Part shown: piece by piece, positions 10,060-22,838 of the stretch | Layout of the letters: the number at the start of each line of letters is the position of its first letter | Numbering within the stretch: the stretch's first letter is position 1 | Made by a program: the position numbers and the translations under genes | The notes under the pieces: model-generated | The model's database searches: none | The model's input: only the letters and a program-made list of their open reading frames with translations | Told to the model about the DNA's origin: nothing | Origin: Geosiphon pyriformis | Lineage: Eukaryota; Glomeromycota; Glomeromycetes; Archaeosporales; Geosiphonaceae | Assembly: GCA_016748015.1 (NCBI GenBank) | Contig: JAAOMT010000699.1 | Span: 138,420 to 202,419 of the forward strand | Length of the DNA stretch: 64,000 nt | Direction: 5' to 3'

Positions 10060-12619
10060 AATAATATTTGGTGCTCCCTATAAAGTATAATTTTACAGAA
10101 AACCAGCACCAACAACAACTATTCAAAAGTGGCAGAATCCAAAAGAAGAAAAACCAACTATTTAGGATTTGCCAAATCCTTATTTCAACACTACTGTCAA
10201 CATTTGGAGTTAACTAACAACCAACTATTAACAAAATTAACTTTCAACTTTTATGTCAATAAAAGAATTAAATATTTTCTAAGAGAACCAGTAAATACAG
10301 AATTAGCAAGAAGAAATTTCAACAACAAAATAATTTAATACATCAACTTATCATTAAATTACAACTTTGCTTCAATTATTATTAAAATCAATAGAGAAAT
10401 TGAAAATCACATCCAATAAACATTTTCTATTATCTATGCAGAAAAAAACAAAGAAAAACTACAAATATCAGCAGGAACTTTAAAGCAAATACAATTACCT
10501 ACTTGGAAGAAACAAAGAGTTGATTTACCAGCTAATCTGTTCAAGCAGTAATTATTACAATAAATAATATAAAAAAAATTCAATTGAAAAAACTAACAAC
10601 TTTTCTTTTACAATTAATAGAATTATTATTTCAGTTAAAGTTTTAATTATGAACACACTCTAATATTAAGCTTTCATTAAAAACAATTAACTTCTCAAAG
10701 CCAATGCAAACTTGGATTAAGAAACTCAAAAACTGAAAATTTTATATTAAAAACAATATACTAAAGTATTTACTATTTATAACATTTTTACAAATAATCA
10801 GAAAAAGTTTTTGTGTTTGAATTTGAAAAAAAAAGAGAAACCAATTACTAAAACTTATATGGCACTGGATTATCATCTAATTAAATTAAAAAAACTAAAC
10901 AGTTATTCAAAATATTTATATTGCAATCAATATTATTATAGTCTAAAAAGATTGGCCAACAATTTATCTTTATAATAAAACCAAAACAAAAAAACAGCCA
11001 CTTTATATTTTACTTAAATGCAAAAATTATAACAAAAAGCTTTTATTTATAAAAGTTTGCATATTATTAAAATAGAAATATGAAATTTATATTTACTATT
11101 ACTGTAAAATTTACTACCAGAAACAATTTAGCAGCTTAAAATAAAAAAAAAATAGGACAATATACTTTGTTTTATATGTGAAAAATTATTGTTAAAAAAA
11201 TACAATTGGATCAATATTGCAATAAAAGAAAAAGTATATAACTAAACATATTAATATATCTTATTAATTATTAAAAAAATTAAAAAAAAACTCTATTTAA
11301 AATGATATACAATAATATTTTTAACAAACTTTATTATTATTTATGCAATACTAAAATAATTTATAAGCTAACTATAATTTTAATCAATGAAAAAACTCAA
11401 AAAAATATTAGGCAGATAAAAAAATTTGAATATATTGTATATATATTTAAAATTACTAGAAACAATTATGAAAATAAAATAAAAACTTATTACTAAATTA
11501 CAAATTATGTATATGTAACCAAAAAAACTTAAATTTAATAATTAGAGTAAATTAATATTCAATTATATAAAGAATACATTATGTTTTGTAATAACTAATA
11601 GTATTTAGAATACTATGTTTTTAGCATTTTTTTGATCAGTAAAAACAATAAAAAAGAAATTGAATTTGGAAAATCCAAACTGGAAAAAAAAATTACAACT
11701 ATTTTAATTTATTTTATAAAAAAACAGTCTATTATATAATTCAAATACTTTAATAATAATAATCAAGAAATCAAACTGAAAAAAATCCATAAAATTGATA
11801 TAAAATATAATTTGTGATATTTTGGCAAAGATACTTTGATTTTCTAATCAAAATTACTTATAAAAATCAACTTAAAAATTGTTTTTAAAATTTTATTAAA
11901 AGTAATAATTTAATTTGTTTCTTACTTATTATTAACAAACAAATAAATTAACATTAAAAAAGAATTTATAAATGTAAAATACATTAAAAATATTACAATT
12001 ATATTATGAAAAAACTGATAAACTCTTTAAAATTAAACATATTAAAAAAATTGCTTAAGTTATTTACTTATTTTTAATTTATATTTTGGGTTTGCAATCA
12101 GTTTTATTATAAAAACAATTAAGAAAAAGTAAAAAAAAATGCAAAATTTTGGTTCAACTGAATAATTTACAGTTTTAATAAACATAGTTTTTAATATACA
12201 AAACAAATTTTACCAGATTTTCAGATTTCTACAACTAATTATTATCTTACTTTTTTAAAAATATTATAAAATTTACACTTGTCCAAAATCTATTATTATA
12301 CAATAAATCTTTAAATCAAATAAACAAATTTGTTTAAAGCATATAATTTTGATCTTAAATGTTTATATTTTAAAAAAAATAAAAAAGTTTCAAAATACAT
12401 TCTACAATACTAATAATTACTTCATTATTTTATTAAATAAATTAAAAATTAAAATTATATATAGCAATATCTTTCCAAAAAAAATTTTAATTTGTTTATA
12501 ATTTTATTAAAATTGTAAAACATACTTTTTTCTTAAATCTAAATATTATTTTTAGTACTGAAAACTATTATATTATTGAAAAAAAACTTGCTTAAATTAA
12601 CATGAATCTCCTAAAATTA

Positions 12620-13330
12620 CAACAGCAAAGACAACTAAAACAGTTTATTATTAAATATGCTAATATATTTGCTAAAGACAACAATGATCTGAAAAAAACT
12701 GATATTGTTTAACATTAAATTTACACAGAAAATGCTTTATTAAAATAACAACAAATATACTAAGTTCCATCTGCCAACTACTATTTTATCAGAAAAAAAA
12801 TTTAACAAATGCTTAATAATAATCTTATATAATTATTAAAAAGTTTTTGGGTCTTACTAATTGTTTTAGTCAAAAAAAATGACAAAATTAAATTTTGTGT
12901 TAACTATTATCAATTAAATAATATTATAATTAGAAATGTTTATTTATTATCAAAAAATAACAATATATTAGATATATTAAGAAAGCCAAGTACTTTTTAA
13001 CTTTGAACTTAGAGAACAAATACTAGTAAGTTAAAATAGATTTTAAAGACCACTTCAAAACAGTATTTACCACTTAAAAAAAAAACTACAAATTCAACAT
13101 AATGCCTTTTGAACTCTGCAATATACCAATAACATTTTAATAACTTATAGATATTGTTTATAAAAGACTTTTATAGTAATTAATAGTTATTTACTTTAAT
13201 AATACTAATGTTTACTTTCTGACTTTTAAAGCTTATTTGATTTATCTGCAAAAAGTTTTTTAATAATTATAAAAAACAGAATTAAAATTAAATATTGAGA
13301 AATATTATTTTGAAAAAACAAGCTTGATTT
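12620..13330 (+). pseudogene. Reverse transcriptase remnant of gypsy copy B
   Basis: Translation through stops gives the standard gypsy RT order: KDNNDLKKTDIV (about 12670), NYYQLNNIII (about 12905, where DYRQLN is usual), NLENKY...VKIDF...KTVFTT (about 13005-13070), IMPFELCNIPITF (about 13100), and a degraded FVLVYLDD-like region near 13175. This domain is absent from copy A. No functional protein is possible. Confidence 0.8.
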
Positions 13331-13589
13331 TTCTTGAATACATTATTAACAAAAATAGAATCCTATTTAATTTAAGAACAATTAGTGTTATAAAAAATTT
13401 CAAAGTTCTCTAAATACTATTAAATTAAAAAAATTTATTAAATTAATCTTTTATTGTTGGAAATTCAACAGAAATTTTCTAAAATTGCCAAATTTTTAAC
13501 AATCTAATTAACAAAAATATAAAATATTAATAAACTTTAGTACAATAAAAAGCTTTTAATATTTTCAAAAAAAAGTTAACAACAGCTTT

Positions 13590-13995
13590 AATTTTTGCTT
13601 ATTTGAACTTTAATAAACAGTTTTAATTAGCTATCAATGCTTCTTAAACAGTATTTGGTGTCATTTTATTATAATTAGATAATAATAACAATAAGCAAAT
13701 AATTGTTTATAATAGCAAAACTCTTAAACTAGCAGAACTTAAATATGATTTCACTAAATTAAAAGCAGCAACTATTATTTAGATCTTTAAATACTTTCAA
13801 CAATATCTTTAAAATAAATAAAAATTTGATATTATTACTGATAATATTGGCTTTAAATAACTCAATAAAAAAAAACCTGAATTAAATACAAAACAAGCAC
13901 AATAAACTAATTTTCTTACTAATTATAAATATATTGTTTATTATAAACCAAAAAAATTACATATTAATGTAAATAGTTTTTTAAAAATAAGACAA
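13590..13995 (+). pseudogene. RNase H remnant of gypsy copy B
   Basis: Recognisable pieces are YLNFNKQF...AINAS...FGVIL (about 13600-13670, the usual LATDAS region), IIVYNSKTL...AELKYDFTKLKAA (about 13700-13775) and a tail YKPKKLHINVNSFLK near 13945. The tail matches the VHHKPRKLHTN tail left in copy A. Confidence 0.8.
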
Positions 13996-14039
13996 AATCA
14001 AAATTAATATTAACAACTCACTAACTTAACAACAACAAT

Positions 14040-15000
14040 TAACAAACAATAGATTCTAAAAATTACAACAATATTAAAAATTATCTAAAAACTTTTACCA
14101 TGTTAAAAAATTGGTTTTTAGCTAAAAAACACTAATTACAACACCAAACAAAACAATATTTTTTATATCACAACAAAATTTATTATCAAAATTACCAAAA
14201 TTTAAACAAACTACTTAAATTAGTACAATAAACTGAAAAAAAAACAATTTTATACAATATATATACAGATTTCTTATTAGTATACTTAAAAAGAAATAAT
14301 ATGATTTAAAGAATACTTAAATATTATTTTTGGCTTTACATAGAAAAAAATATTTAACAGTATGTAAAATCTTATAATAATTGTTAAAAAAAAGAAAAAA
14401 CTTATTTTATTAAATCTTTAAATTCAATTAAAGTTAAACAATCTTTTGACAAAATATGTATTAATTTAATTGGACTGCTACTTATATAAATTAAGAAAAT
14501 TATTATGTTGTAATTATAATAAATTATCTTATCAAATAGCCCAAAGCCAGAGCCATCCAAAAAGCAAATATAAAATTAGTAATAAATTTTATTTATAAAG
14601 ATATTATTTGTAGATATAAATGCTTAATTAAACTTTTATTTAACCAAAAAATACATTTTATAAATAACCTAATACAAAAAATTTGTAAATAATTTAATAT
14701 TAAACAACTTTTATTATTATTTTACTATTCATAAACAAATAAATTAGTAAAATAATTTAATTGAATATTATGTAAATTATTAGTTAAAGTCTTAACTAAC
14801 TTTAAACAGAAATAGGATATTTTTATTTCATCAATGTTGCTAGCATATAAAATACTAAAACAAGATACAATAAAGTACATATTATTTAACTTAATTTATA
14901 AAAAAGCAGCAATATTATCAATTAATTTTATAGTAAAAACTTATTTAGTATAACCAATTACAGAAAAAAATGTTCAAATAACATTCTAATAAAGAGTTTA
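14040..15000 (+). pseudogene. Integrase remnant of gypsy copy B
   Basis: Drifted counterpart of the copy A integrase, with recognisable stretches: KQYFLYHNKIYYQN, KKTILYNIY, ILKYYFWLYIEKNI, YVKSYNNC, FIKSLNSIKVKQSFDKICINLIG (split here by eye across positions 14150-14480). The zinc-binding region and the start of the core are the clearest; the rest fades out. Multiple stops are present. Confidence 0.8.
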
Positions 15001-15659
15001 TATTCTTTTTAACATATTAAAAAAAAATGACAAATTGCAGTTATTTATATTAAATACTTCTAAGCTATATAAAAAGAGTAATATAATAATAAACTGCTAT
15101 TTACTATTAATAAATTCAAAATTGAAAATAAAGTTCTCTTATATAAAACTAAAACTAAAAAACAATAAAATAAAAAATTTAATTATAAATAGAATAGACT
15201 ATTTTATATTCATAAAATTTTAAGCAATAAATTATACAAGTTAAGACTTAATAGCAAAATTTTAGTAAAAATTGTACATAAAAATTAATTGAAACATTAT
15301 TATTTTAGAATCAATTTTAAATTATTAATTTTACAAATTGGTACACATTTTTTTTTAATTAATTCTAAAAATATTTTTTGAAACTTAGAATTAATAATTG
15401 TAATAAAACAACAACTAAACCTAAATATTTAAATTATTTATTATATTAGTATTTTTTTTTAAAATAATACAAAAATGTTAAACAAAAATAAAAAAATAAT
15501 TGCCAGAAAATATTCAAACCAAAAATATATAAAACTTCTATATCAAAATAATTTTTTTTTTTTTTACAAATTTAGTATTTTTTTTATAATTTATAATAAT
15601 TATTCTTCGAAATATTTAACAAATATTTCAAAAATTAATATTAACTTTAAAAACACTTT

Positions 15660-16312
15660 CTAATATATTCATAACAATTAAAAGAAATTAAATTAATTAT
15701 ATTTAGAAAAAACTACAACTTCAATAGTAAATAATTTTTAAAATTATTATTTTTATAAAAAAAACACAAAGTTACTTTGAAATTCATTTATTAAAACTTT
15801 TAAAGCAAGTTTTGAAAGAAAATTTATTGTTTATTCTTATAAACATTTTTTTAAATGTCACAATATAACAAAAACTTCAATTATATCTTAACAAAAACAG
15901 TAAATATACTTTTATATATCAATATTTTCAAATCAAAAAAACATTTTATCAACAAAAACTAGAACTTAAAACAATCAATTTTACTCTTAAAGTCATATAA
16001 AAACAAATATACTATAAATTCAAAACAACAGCTAGACCAACAAATACACAATACAAACTCAGAGCAGCTTTTAAACTTTATAACTTATTTAATACTTGTA
16101 AAAACATCTTACAAAATCCAATACTTCAACCAATAAAAATTCAATATATTAACAAGCTTACAGAACTAAAATTTTAACAATTTTCAGACCAAATTATTTT
16201 AATAATTTTGGATTATTATTTAGGTATCACAGATAGTACTTAAACTTTAACAAAGTTCAGTTTTGAAAAAAAAATTATGTTATCAGTAAAATTTTAATTA
16301 ATAATTAACATA
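15660..16312 (+). pseudogene. Extra ORF of the gypsy family, decayed copy B version
   Basis: Reading through stops gives KFKTTA...YKLRAAFKLYNLF, NTCKNILQNPILQP, KIQYINKLTELKF and FSDQIILIILDYYL (about 16010-16220). These align residue by residue with the C-terminal half of the 225-residue ORF of copy A. It ends in the first bases of the 3' LTR, as in copy A. Confidence 0.8.
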
Positions 16313-17209
16313 AAATTAATTTTATAATTTTTATTATTAATTAGTATATATTATTATTATTTTTAATAATTATTATTATTTAATTAAATTATTGAATATT
16401 ACTATTCAATTAATAACTTAATTTGTATAATACACAAATACAATAATCAGATTATGCAATATTTTGAACTTAGTAATATTCAAAAATTTGCTGAAATTTG
16501 TAGAAATTTACAAAATATCTTAATAGTTTACTAAAATAATTTATAGTTTTTAGAAACATCTTTAGTTTACCAAAATAATAGCAAAAAAAAAGTACAAATT
16601 TATAGACTAATATTATAATAAATTGTATAAAAGAAAAGCTTTTTTCTTTGAAAAAATATATTTTAGCAAGAATAATCTTTATTAAAAATATCTTTACTTA
16701 ATATCTATACAAATTATTTTAATAAAAATTACATTAAAAAACAACAAAAATTATAATTATTTCACTTGAAATTTTCGAATTCTTACTAATATTTTGAAAT
16801 TAATTAGCTACCAATTTCAGTAATCTGTTAATAACTTCAAATCTGAATAAAAGACAATTTTTTTAATAAAATTCTTTTTTTTTACATTTTTTTTATTTTT
16901 TTTATTTTTATTATATATATTAAGATAGCCTACAGACGAAATTTCTGTAGAAAAATTGATTTTTACAGCAAAATAACTACATATTTTTAGTGAATTTTTA
17001 GACAACCATTTCCTGAAAAATAGTTAACTTTTACTGCAAAGTAACTATACAAGTAATTAGTATGGAATTGGTTATTTTATTCATAAATCTAACAGTTCAA
17101 ATTATAGAAAATAATTTAAAGATAAATTCAGTTATTAGAAGTTTAACAGCTTTCAAAAATTAGAATATTAATAATATTCAAGAAAAAAGACCAAAAATTT
17201 CTGGTAATA
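16278..17209 (+). repeat. 3' LTR of gypsy copy B
   Basis: It starts TGTTATCAG and ends GGTAATA. The order of segments follows the reverse complement of 4532-5514: the GTTTACTAAAATAA repeats (16520-16600), AATTGTATAAAAGAAAAGC (about 16620), TTAGCTACCAATTTCAG (about 16804) and GACCAAAAATTTCTGGTAA at the end. It is about 50 bases shorter than the copy A LTR and heavily shifted to A and T. Confidence 0.8.
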
Positions 17210-18279
17210 ATACTTATTAATAATATTTTGAATTTTAAATTTTTATTTAATGTAATTAAATATTAATAAAATTTTTTATTTTAATTAATATTTGCTTTAA
17301 ATTAATTATAATTATTAATTAACAATAAACTTAATTTATTTGAATTTAATTTCTTTTAAATTTGAATTAATTTAACAATTTTTGGTTAATTATCTAATTA
17401 TATAGTTTTTAAAATCTTAAAAATCAAAAATTTTAAATCATAAAATTTGATTAAAAATATTATTAAATTTAATTTTTTTTAGCATAAAGTTCAATAATTA
17501 TAATTATAATTTTTTTTTGTATTATAGTTGTATTAAAAATAATCTACTAAAAATATTTTTAATTTTAAAATTATGTTTAGAATATTTTTATTAATAATTA
17601 AAACAATATAATATTAGAATATAAATAGTTTACATTCTTTTTAAACAAAAATATTTTGATTTTTTTATAATTTACAATTTAATTATATTTTTAAACTTAC
17701 TTTTAATAACAATTAAAATTGAATTATTTATTTATTTATGTTATTAAATAATGTTTTTCTGTTTTGTAAATTGGTTATACTTTAATATTTCAAATTAAAA
17801 AATAAATTTAATTTAATATTTAATAAATCTATTCAAATATTAAATTTAAAATTGTATTCAAAAAACTTTTAAACTTTTTTTTTACAATTAATTTGAAATA
17901 AAATTAAAATTAATAAGTACATTATTTTTTAAAAAGTTTAATAATATTTTCAGAATTTTGTTAAAAACCAAAATTACTGCAAAAATTAACAAAAAAATAA
18001 AAATAAAACAGAAATTATATTGATAAAAAGTAATATAGATTTTATTAAAACATTTATGTAATTGATTAACACTCGAAATTTTTTTTTAAGTTTGAATAAT
18101 TGTAAAACCAAACCAGATTTAAAAACAAAAAATCAAAAACCAAATTATTTTTCTTAAATCTGTAATAATTACTTGAATTTAAATTTTGTTATTAAATATA
18201 ATAAAATAATTAATTAAAACAGTTTTTTTAACATAAACATAAACAAAATGTAATTTAAATAAAATTTTGAACTGAAAAA

Positions 18280-18480
18280 ATAGTATTATTTGAATAAAAA
18301 AATTAATTAATTATAAAAAAAATTTAATTAATATATAGCAACAAAAAATAATATGTAATAACATAAAATAATTAATAATAATACAAAATAACTAACAATA
18401 ATATTAAATAGTTAATAATAATATAAAATAATATAAAATAGCATAAAATAATAGATTATAATTAACAATAGTAAAACAAT
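18280..18480 (+). repeat. Left arm of a degraded long inverted repeat
   Basis: This arm contains ATATGTAATAACATAAAATA followed by runs such as AATAATACAAAATAACTAACAATAA. The reverse complement of about 19300-19500 reads nearly the same in the same order (ATATGTAATAACACACAAAA, then AATAATACAATATAACTAATAATAA). The arms are about 0.8 kb apart. Confidence 0.55.
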
Positions 18481-19299
18481 ATAAAAAAATATATTTTTAT
18501 TAACTTATCTTTTAATATTAATTAAAATATTTTTATAATAATTTATATTAAACTTTTATTTATTATTTTTATAAATTTACTTATTTTTTTTTATTTTTTT
18601 CTTAAGAAGTATTAATTAGTTCAAAAAAATCAGAATAAAACAAAAAATAATTAAATTATTGTAAACATAATTTGATATTATAATAGTTTGGTAAAAATTT
18701 TTAAAGATTATTAACATATTAAAAAAACAAAAAGATAATATTAAATTCTATTATTACAATTAAGTAATATAAAATAAGATAAAATATTATTACAATTAAT
18801 TATTATTATTCTATTAATATATTTATATAAAATGTTTTAATATTTTTATTTATTATAAAAAAATATTTAGAAATAAAAACACAAAAAGTAAATTGATAGA
18901 ACTTTTAAATTAAATCAAAAATCTTTAGATATTAACAAAATTATTATATTTTATCTTAACAAAAGATTTATTTTTTTATTAAATTACTATGTTATTAATT
19001 TAAGTAGTAATTTTAAAAGTATTATGCAAATTACATGTAATTTTAAATAAAAAAGATAAGTAAATTTTTTAAAAACAAAAAACTAAGATTTAATTTATAA
19101 ATTTTTGTAAAAAATATTTTTATTTGAAATTAAATATAAATAAAAACAGATTTTAACTTTAATTTTAAAATAAATAAATATAAAAAATATTTGAATATTT
19201 TTTTTTAAGTTAAAACTATTTATATATATATATTTAATTTTATAAAATAGGTTTAAAAGCTTAATATTTTTTATAATATTTTGTTATTGCTTTATAGTT

Positions 19300-19500
19300 T
19301 ATTATCTTATAATATTTTATAATATTTTTATTATTTTTAGTTATTTGATATTATTATTAGTTATTTTATATTATTATTAGTTATATTGTATTATTGCTAA
19401 TTATTTCATGTTATTCTATATTATTTTGTGTGTTATTACATATTAATTGGGTTTTTTGTAATTAATTGGTTTTTTTAATTTAAATAACAATATTTGTAAA
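19300..19500 (-). repeat. Right arm of a degraded long inverted repeat
   Basis: Inverted partner of 18280-18480. The outer part also matches (AATTGGTTTTTT and its counterpart AAAAAAATTAATT on the left). The low complexity of the sequence inflates the apparent similarity. Confidence 0.5.
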
Positions 19501-19817
19501 TTGTATATTTAAGTAAGTTTATATTAAACAAATATCTAATTTATGATTTTTATTAAATTTTTTCCTAATTTAAACAAATTACATTAATACTTTATATAAG
19601 TAGTTAATATTTTTATTAACAATGCAAAGATTTTTGTTTACAAAAGCAAAAATATTTTATAAATTATATGTAATTGTGTTTATTAACAAAAATATATAAT
19701 AAAACATAATACATATTTTTTTTTAATTCAAAATTTTTTGTTTATATTATTTTTTGTTACACATACAGTTTTTTTTCAATAAAAATCAACTATATAAAAA
19801 TAATATGATTTAATAAG

Positions 19818-20588
19818 GAGACGAACATATATCACGTTATTATGAAAGAGGGGGAGAGAGAGAATTCAAAATCTCATATCTTACATAATTTTATATGGCA
19901 TGTGATTTTGGATTTTTATTAGCCAATTAGAATATAAAAATAACAAAATCTTATGACTTTAAATGGCACATGATTTATTAGCCAATTAGAATATAGAAAT
20001 GCAGTCTAATTTAAGTACATAAATTGAACTTTTGATATGCTGGATTTCCTGTGTTTATCATACAACTATATCCAAATGCATTGCAAAATCTCTGGTGTTG
20101 ATTTGTGGGAGTTTTATAAATATAAAACTTGTGTAATTAGGAAAGCTTGCATATTATAAGAATTTAGCAATAAATGAAATCAAAAATACAATATCAAAAA
20201 CGCAATAGATCAGGAAATAAAAGACGCAAATAAAAGATGCATTAGATTAGGAAATAAAAAATACACTAGATCAGGAGATAAAAAACACGTTAGATTAGAC
20301 ACAAATTCGTGGTCATTTTTATATAAATAGAACAATGTAATAAGTTGAGATGTTTAGGCTAGTATATTTTTATAATAATTCCGATCATAAGTTTGATCAT
20401 ATTTATTATACAAGTTTGATCATATTATGCTATATATTTATAATGCATGTATTTATAATTGTGCATCATAAATAGCATATTATTATGATATGAGATAACA
20501 TTATTATAGAATGTCTGATTGCATATCTCATCAGAGGAGGAAGAGATGGTCCTATAGTAATCAATAATAACGTGATATATGTTTATTC
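19818..20588. mobile_element. Short TIR element (MITE-like DNA transposon)
   Basis: A perfect 19-base inverted repeat lies at 19824-19842 (AACATATATCACGTTATTA) and 20565-20583, with partial similarity further out (GAGA...). The 770-base element holds no ORF. It is clearly richer in G and C than the AT desert around it, so it probably arrived after that desert drifted. Inside are a duplicated TTAGCCAATTAGAATATA (about 19919 and 19978) and a tandem array. I could not define a target-site duplication with certainty. Confidence 0.75.
20190..20305 (+). repeat. Tandem repeat of about 24 bp inside the TIR element
   Basis: About four imperfect copies of a unit like ACGCAATAGATCAGGAAATAAAA. Confidence 0.7.
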
Positions 20589-21689
20589 TCTAAACTATAT
20601 TATAATTTTTTATTAAAAATTAATTAATACAATTATATTAAATATATTAATTAAAATTTTTTTAATTTAGATAAGTATTTACATATTTTAAATTAACATT
20701 TAGATAAGTATTTACATATTATAGATTAACATTTGAAATTATATTATTTTTTCTATCAAAGATTTTATTATTGTTAAGTTTAATTTAAAAATAAACAATA
20801 ATTTAATTATTTTATAAAATTTTGAAAAAATAATTTTTTTTTTAAAACCAACTATTAATAAAAACATTTTTTCCTTAACAGTTAACAAGTTAATATTCAG
20901 AATAAAAATTTTTTAATAGTAAACATGACTTTTTTTTAAATAAAATAAAACTGGCAAAAAAACAGTTTTTAATAATTATAAAAATAGTTATAATTTTATT
21001 TTATTATTATTTTTTTATATTTTTAAAGTTAAATTTTGTTTAATAAAATTTGTTTTGAATATTTATATTTTTAAATTTATTTAATATTTTTTATTTATTT
21101 TTTATTATTAATTATAGCTGTTTTATTTCTATTTATACTATTGTATTTATTTTTAGAAACCAAAAATCTTCTTAAAAAGACATTGTTATTATTGTTAAAA
21201 GTTTTAATATTGTACTTTTATTTATATTTTTTTGCTTGGACTTTATAATATTTCTATTATTAACAAAACCAAAAATCTTTTTAATCTTATTTTTAGACAT
21301 AACTTTGCAAAAAATATTTAGTACAGCCAACATTTGACCAAAAAGATTGTCAAATCTAATATTGTATATATATATATATAAACAAATAAAAAACTTTTCT
21401 ATTTTTTGGTTTTTAGTACAAATAAAGAAAAGAGTTTTTTATTTATTTTATATTTTTATTTATTTAAAAATTTAAAATAAAAATATCTTGAAAATTTACA
21501 AAAAATTTTTAAATAAATAATTTTTGAAAATTTAAAATATAATTTTATTTCAATTTTTTATTATTAATTGAAAATAACACTTTAATAAATTGTAATTAAT
21601 GTAATATTTAATTTTTATATGATTAAAAATTATATAATTGTAATTATTATAAACCAAAAATAAGTTTTAATAGTTTTTACAATTATAAT
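20589..21689. other. AT-rich stretch, no gene seen
   Basis: Low-complexity A/T sequence. A (TA)n run lies near 21366-21382. No coding frame is convincing. Confidence 0.6.
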
Positions 21690-22145
21690 ACGACAGAGTG
21701 AAATCTGAGATAACCAATAGTGAAATCTGCGATGATCAGTCACGTAATGTAAAACCTGTGATAGATTGGGTAAAATCTGCGATAGGGTAAAAACCTGTAA
21801 ACCCCGTGATTGTATCAAGTGAAATCAGCCATAAATAGACATTTTTTAAGAGCAACGGCACCTTTTAATAGCAGACCCAATTGAAAGTACCGTAAAGTTG
21901 ACCAAACTAAGTGGCACAAATTTGAATGGAAAATTCAAACGAGTGATACTGTTATTACTGAAAAAGGTAAGCTTAAAAATAGAGGTCCTTCTTCATTACA
22001 TATAACGATCAGTTTTTATTGCAAAAAACTTAAATCTTTCCATAGATGACAAAATTCATTGTATAACCACTTTTGGGAGGAGGACGCAAACTTCCAATTG
22101 TCATTGCTCTTGCTTTGTAGGTTTTTTGCAACCCATCGTATTTGA
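21690..22145. mobile_element. Moderate-GC island with short repeats, probable transposon end or MITE
   Basis: About six variants of the motif GTGAAATCTGCGAT or GTAAAACCTGTGAT lie between 21695 and 21835, like the subterminal repeats of some DNA transposons. A TGCAAAAAAC / GTTTTTTGCA inverted pair lies at 22020-22029 and 22123-22132. The base composition differs sharply from the AT-rich flanks. No ORF and no clear terminal repeat was found, so the class is unknown. Confidence 0.4.
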
Positions 22146-22616
22146 GAAAAAAAAACAGCTTTTTCTTAATTTGTTTTTTTAATTTAATAGATTTTTAAAA
22201 TTTTGAAGCTATTTTTAAAATACTAATAAAGCTAAAACTTTTGCTATCAAATTAAAAAATTTACAATAAATATCAAAAGCTGTTTTATTATATAGATTTG
22301 AATTTAAATAATTTATTTGTAATTTATTTTGGAATAAAAAACAAGTTTATTTAAGAAAAATTCAAATTTAATTTTTTTTATTGGTTTTATATTTTTAAAT
22401 TTAAAAAATTATTAACATTTTGTTTATATTATTTACTTTTTAATTTTTAATTTTTAAGATTAAAAACATTGTGAAAAATCAAATTTTGTTTATATTGTAA
22501 TAAAAAAAAATATATTGCATAAAAGTATAAAAAAATTAACATTTAAGCAATGTTAATTAAAAAACACAGTTTTTTTTTTGACAACATTAAAAAATACACA
22601 TTTAAATTATAAATTG
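22146..22616. other. AT-rich stretch, no gene seen
   Basis: Low-complexity A/T sequence with no recognisable feature. Confidence 0.6.
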
Positions 22617-22838
22617 GGCGTTCGTTTTGGTTTTCGCAATTCTTGTCTGTTTTTCTCAGGTATAGGAGACTCTGTTTCTGTTCGTATAGCTGTATAGTGA
22701 TGTTCTGATTAGCCCGAGTGGCTGGTCACGTGTAGTAAATGCATGATTCACGCTTAGTATAGATCATTTCTTTGGTGTATAGCGCTAAGTAGTATTTGGA
22801 CCTCACTCGTTAATTGTTAAAAAAAAAAAAAAAAAAAT
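22617..22838 (+). mobile_element. 5'-truncated LINE copy (C-terminal end, 3' UTR, poly-A)
   Basis: The last 26 codons of the LINE ORF2 (GVRFGFRNSCLFFSGIGD to a TAG at 22695-22697) align with the end of the LINE at 8200-8276. A 3' UTR follows with the shared block GCCCGAGTGGCTGGTCA (about 22712; compare 8291-8307), then a run of about 17 A. Severe 5' truncation plus poly-A is the normal product of target-primed reverse transcription. CpG dinucleotides are kept, so this copy looks younger than its surroundings. Confidence 0.88.

Larger units (their letters stand above)
10060..17209 (+). mobile_element. Ty3/gypsy retrotransposon, copy B, strongly AT-drifted
   Basis: The plus strand shows a primer-binding-like TTTGGTGCTCC at about 10063, then gag-like debris. 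RT, RNase H and integrase follow, then the extra ORF and a 3' LTR, in the order expected for a complete gypsy element. The RNase H tail, integrase, extra ORF and 3' LTR match copy A; RT is missing from copy A and so cannot be compared. The front (10.06-11.5 kb) does not clearly match the copy A gag or LTR, so copy B may be a recombinant or simply more diverged there. Nonsense codons are frequent throughout. Confidence 0.8.
17210..19817. other. AT-rich tract, contains a degraded long inverted repeat
   Basis: This is nearly pure A/T sequence with no gene. The only structure I see is the inverted repeat pair at about 18280-18480 and 19300-19500, listed separately. Confidence 0.6.

Noticed and set aside
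10129-10338. 69-codon ORF as a separate gene
   Set aside because: It lies just after the primer-site-like motif of gypsy copy B and is more simply gag debris.
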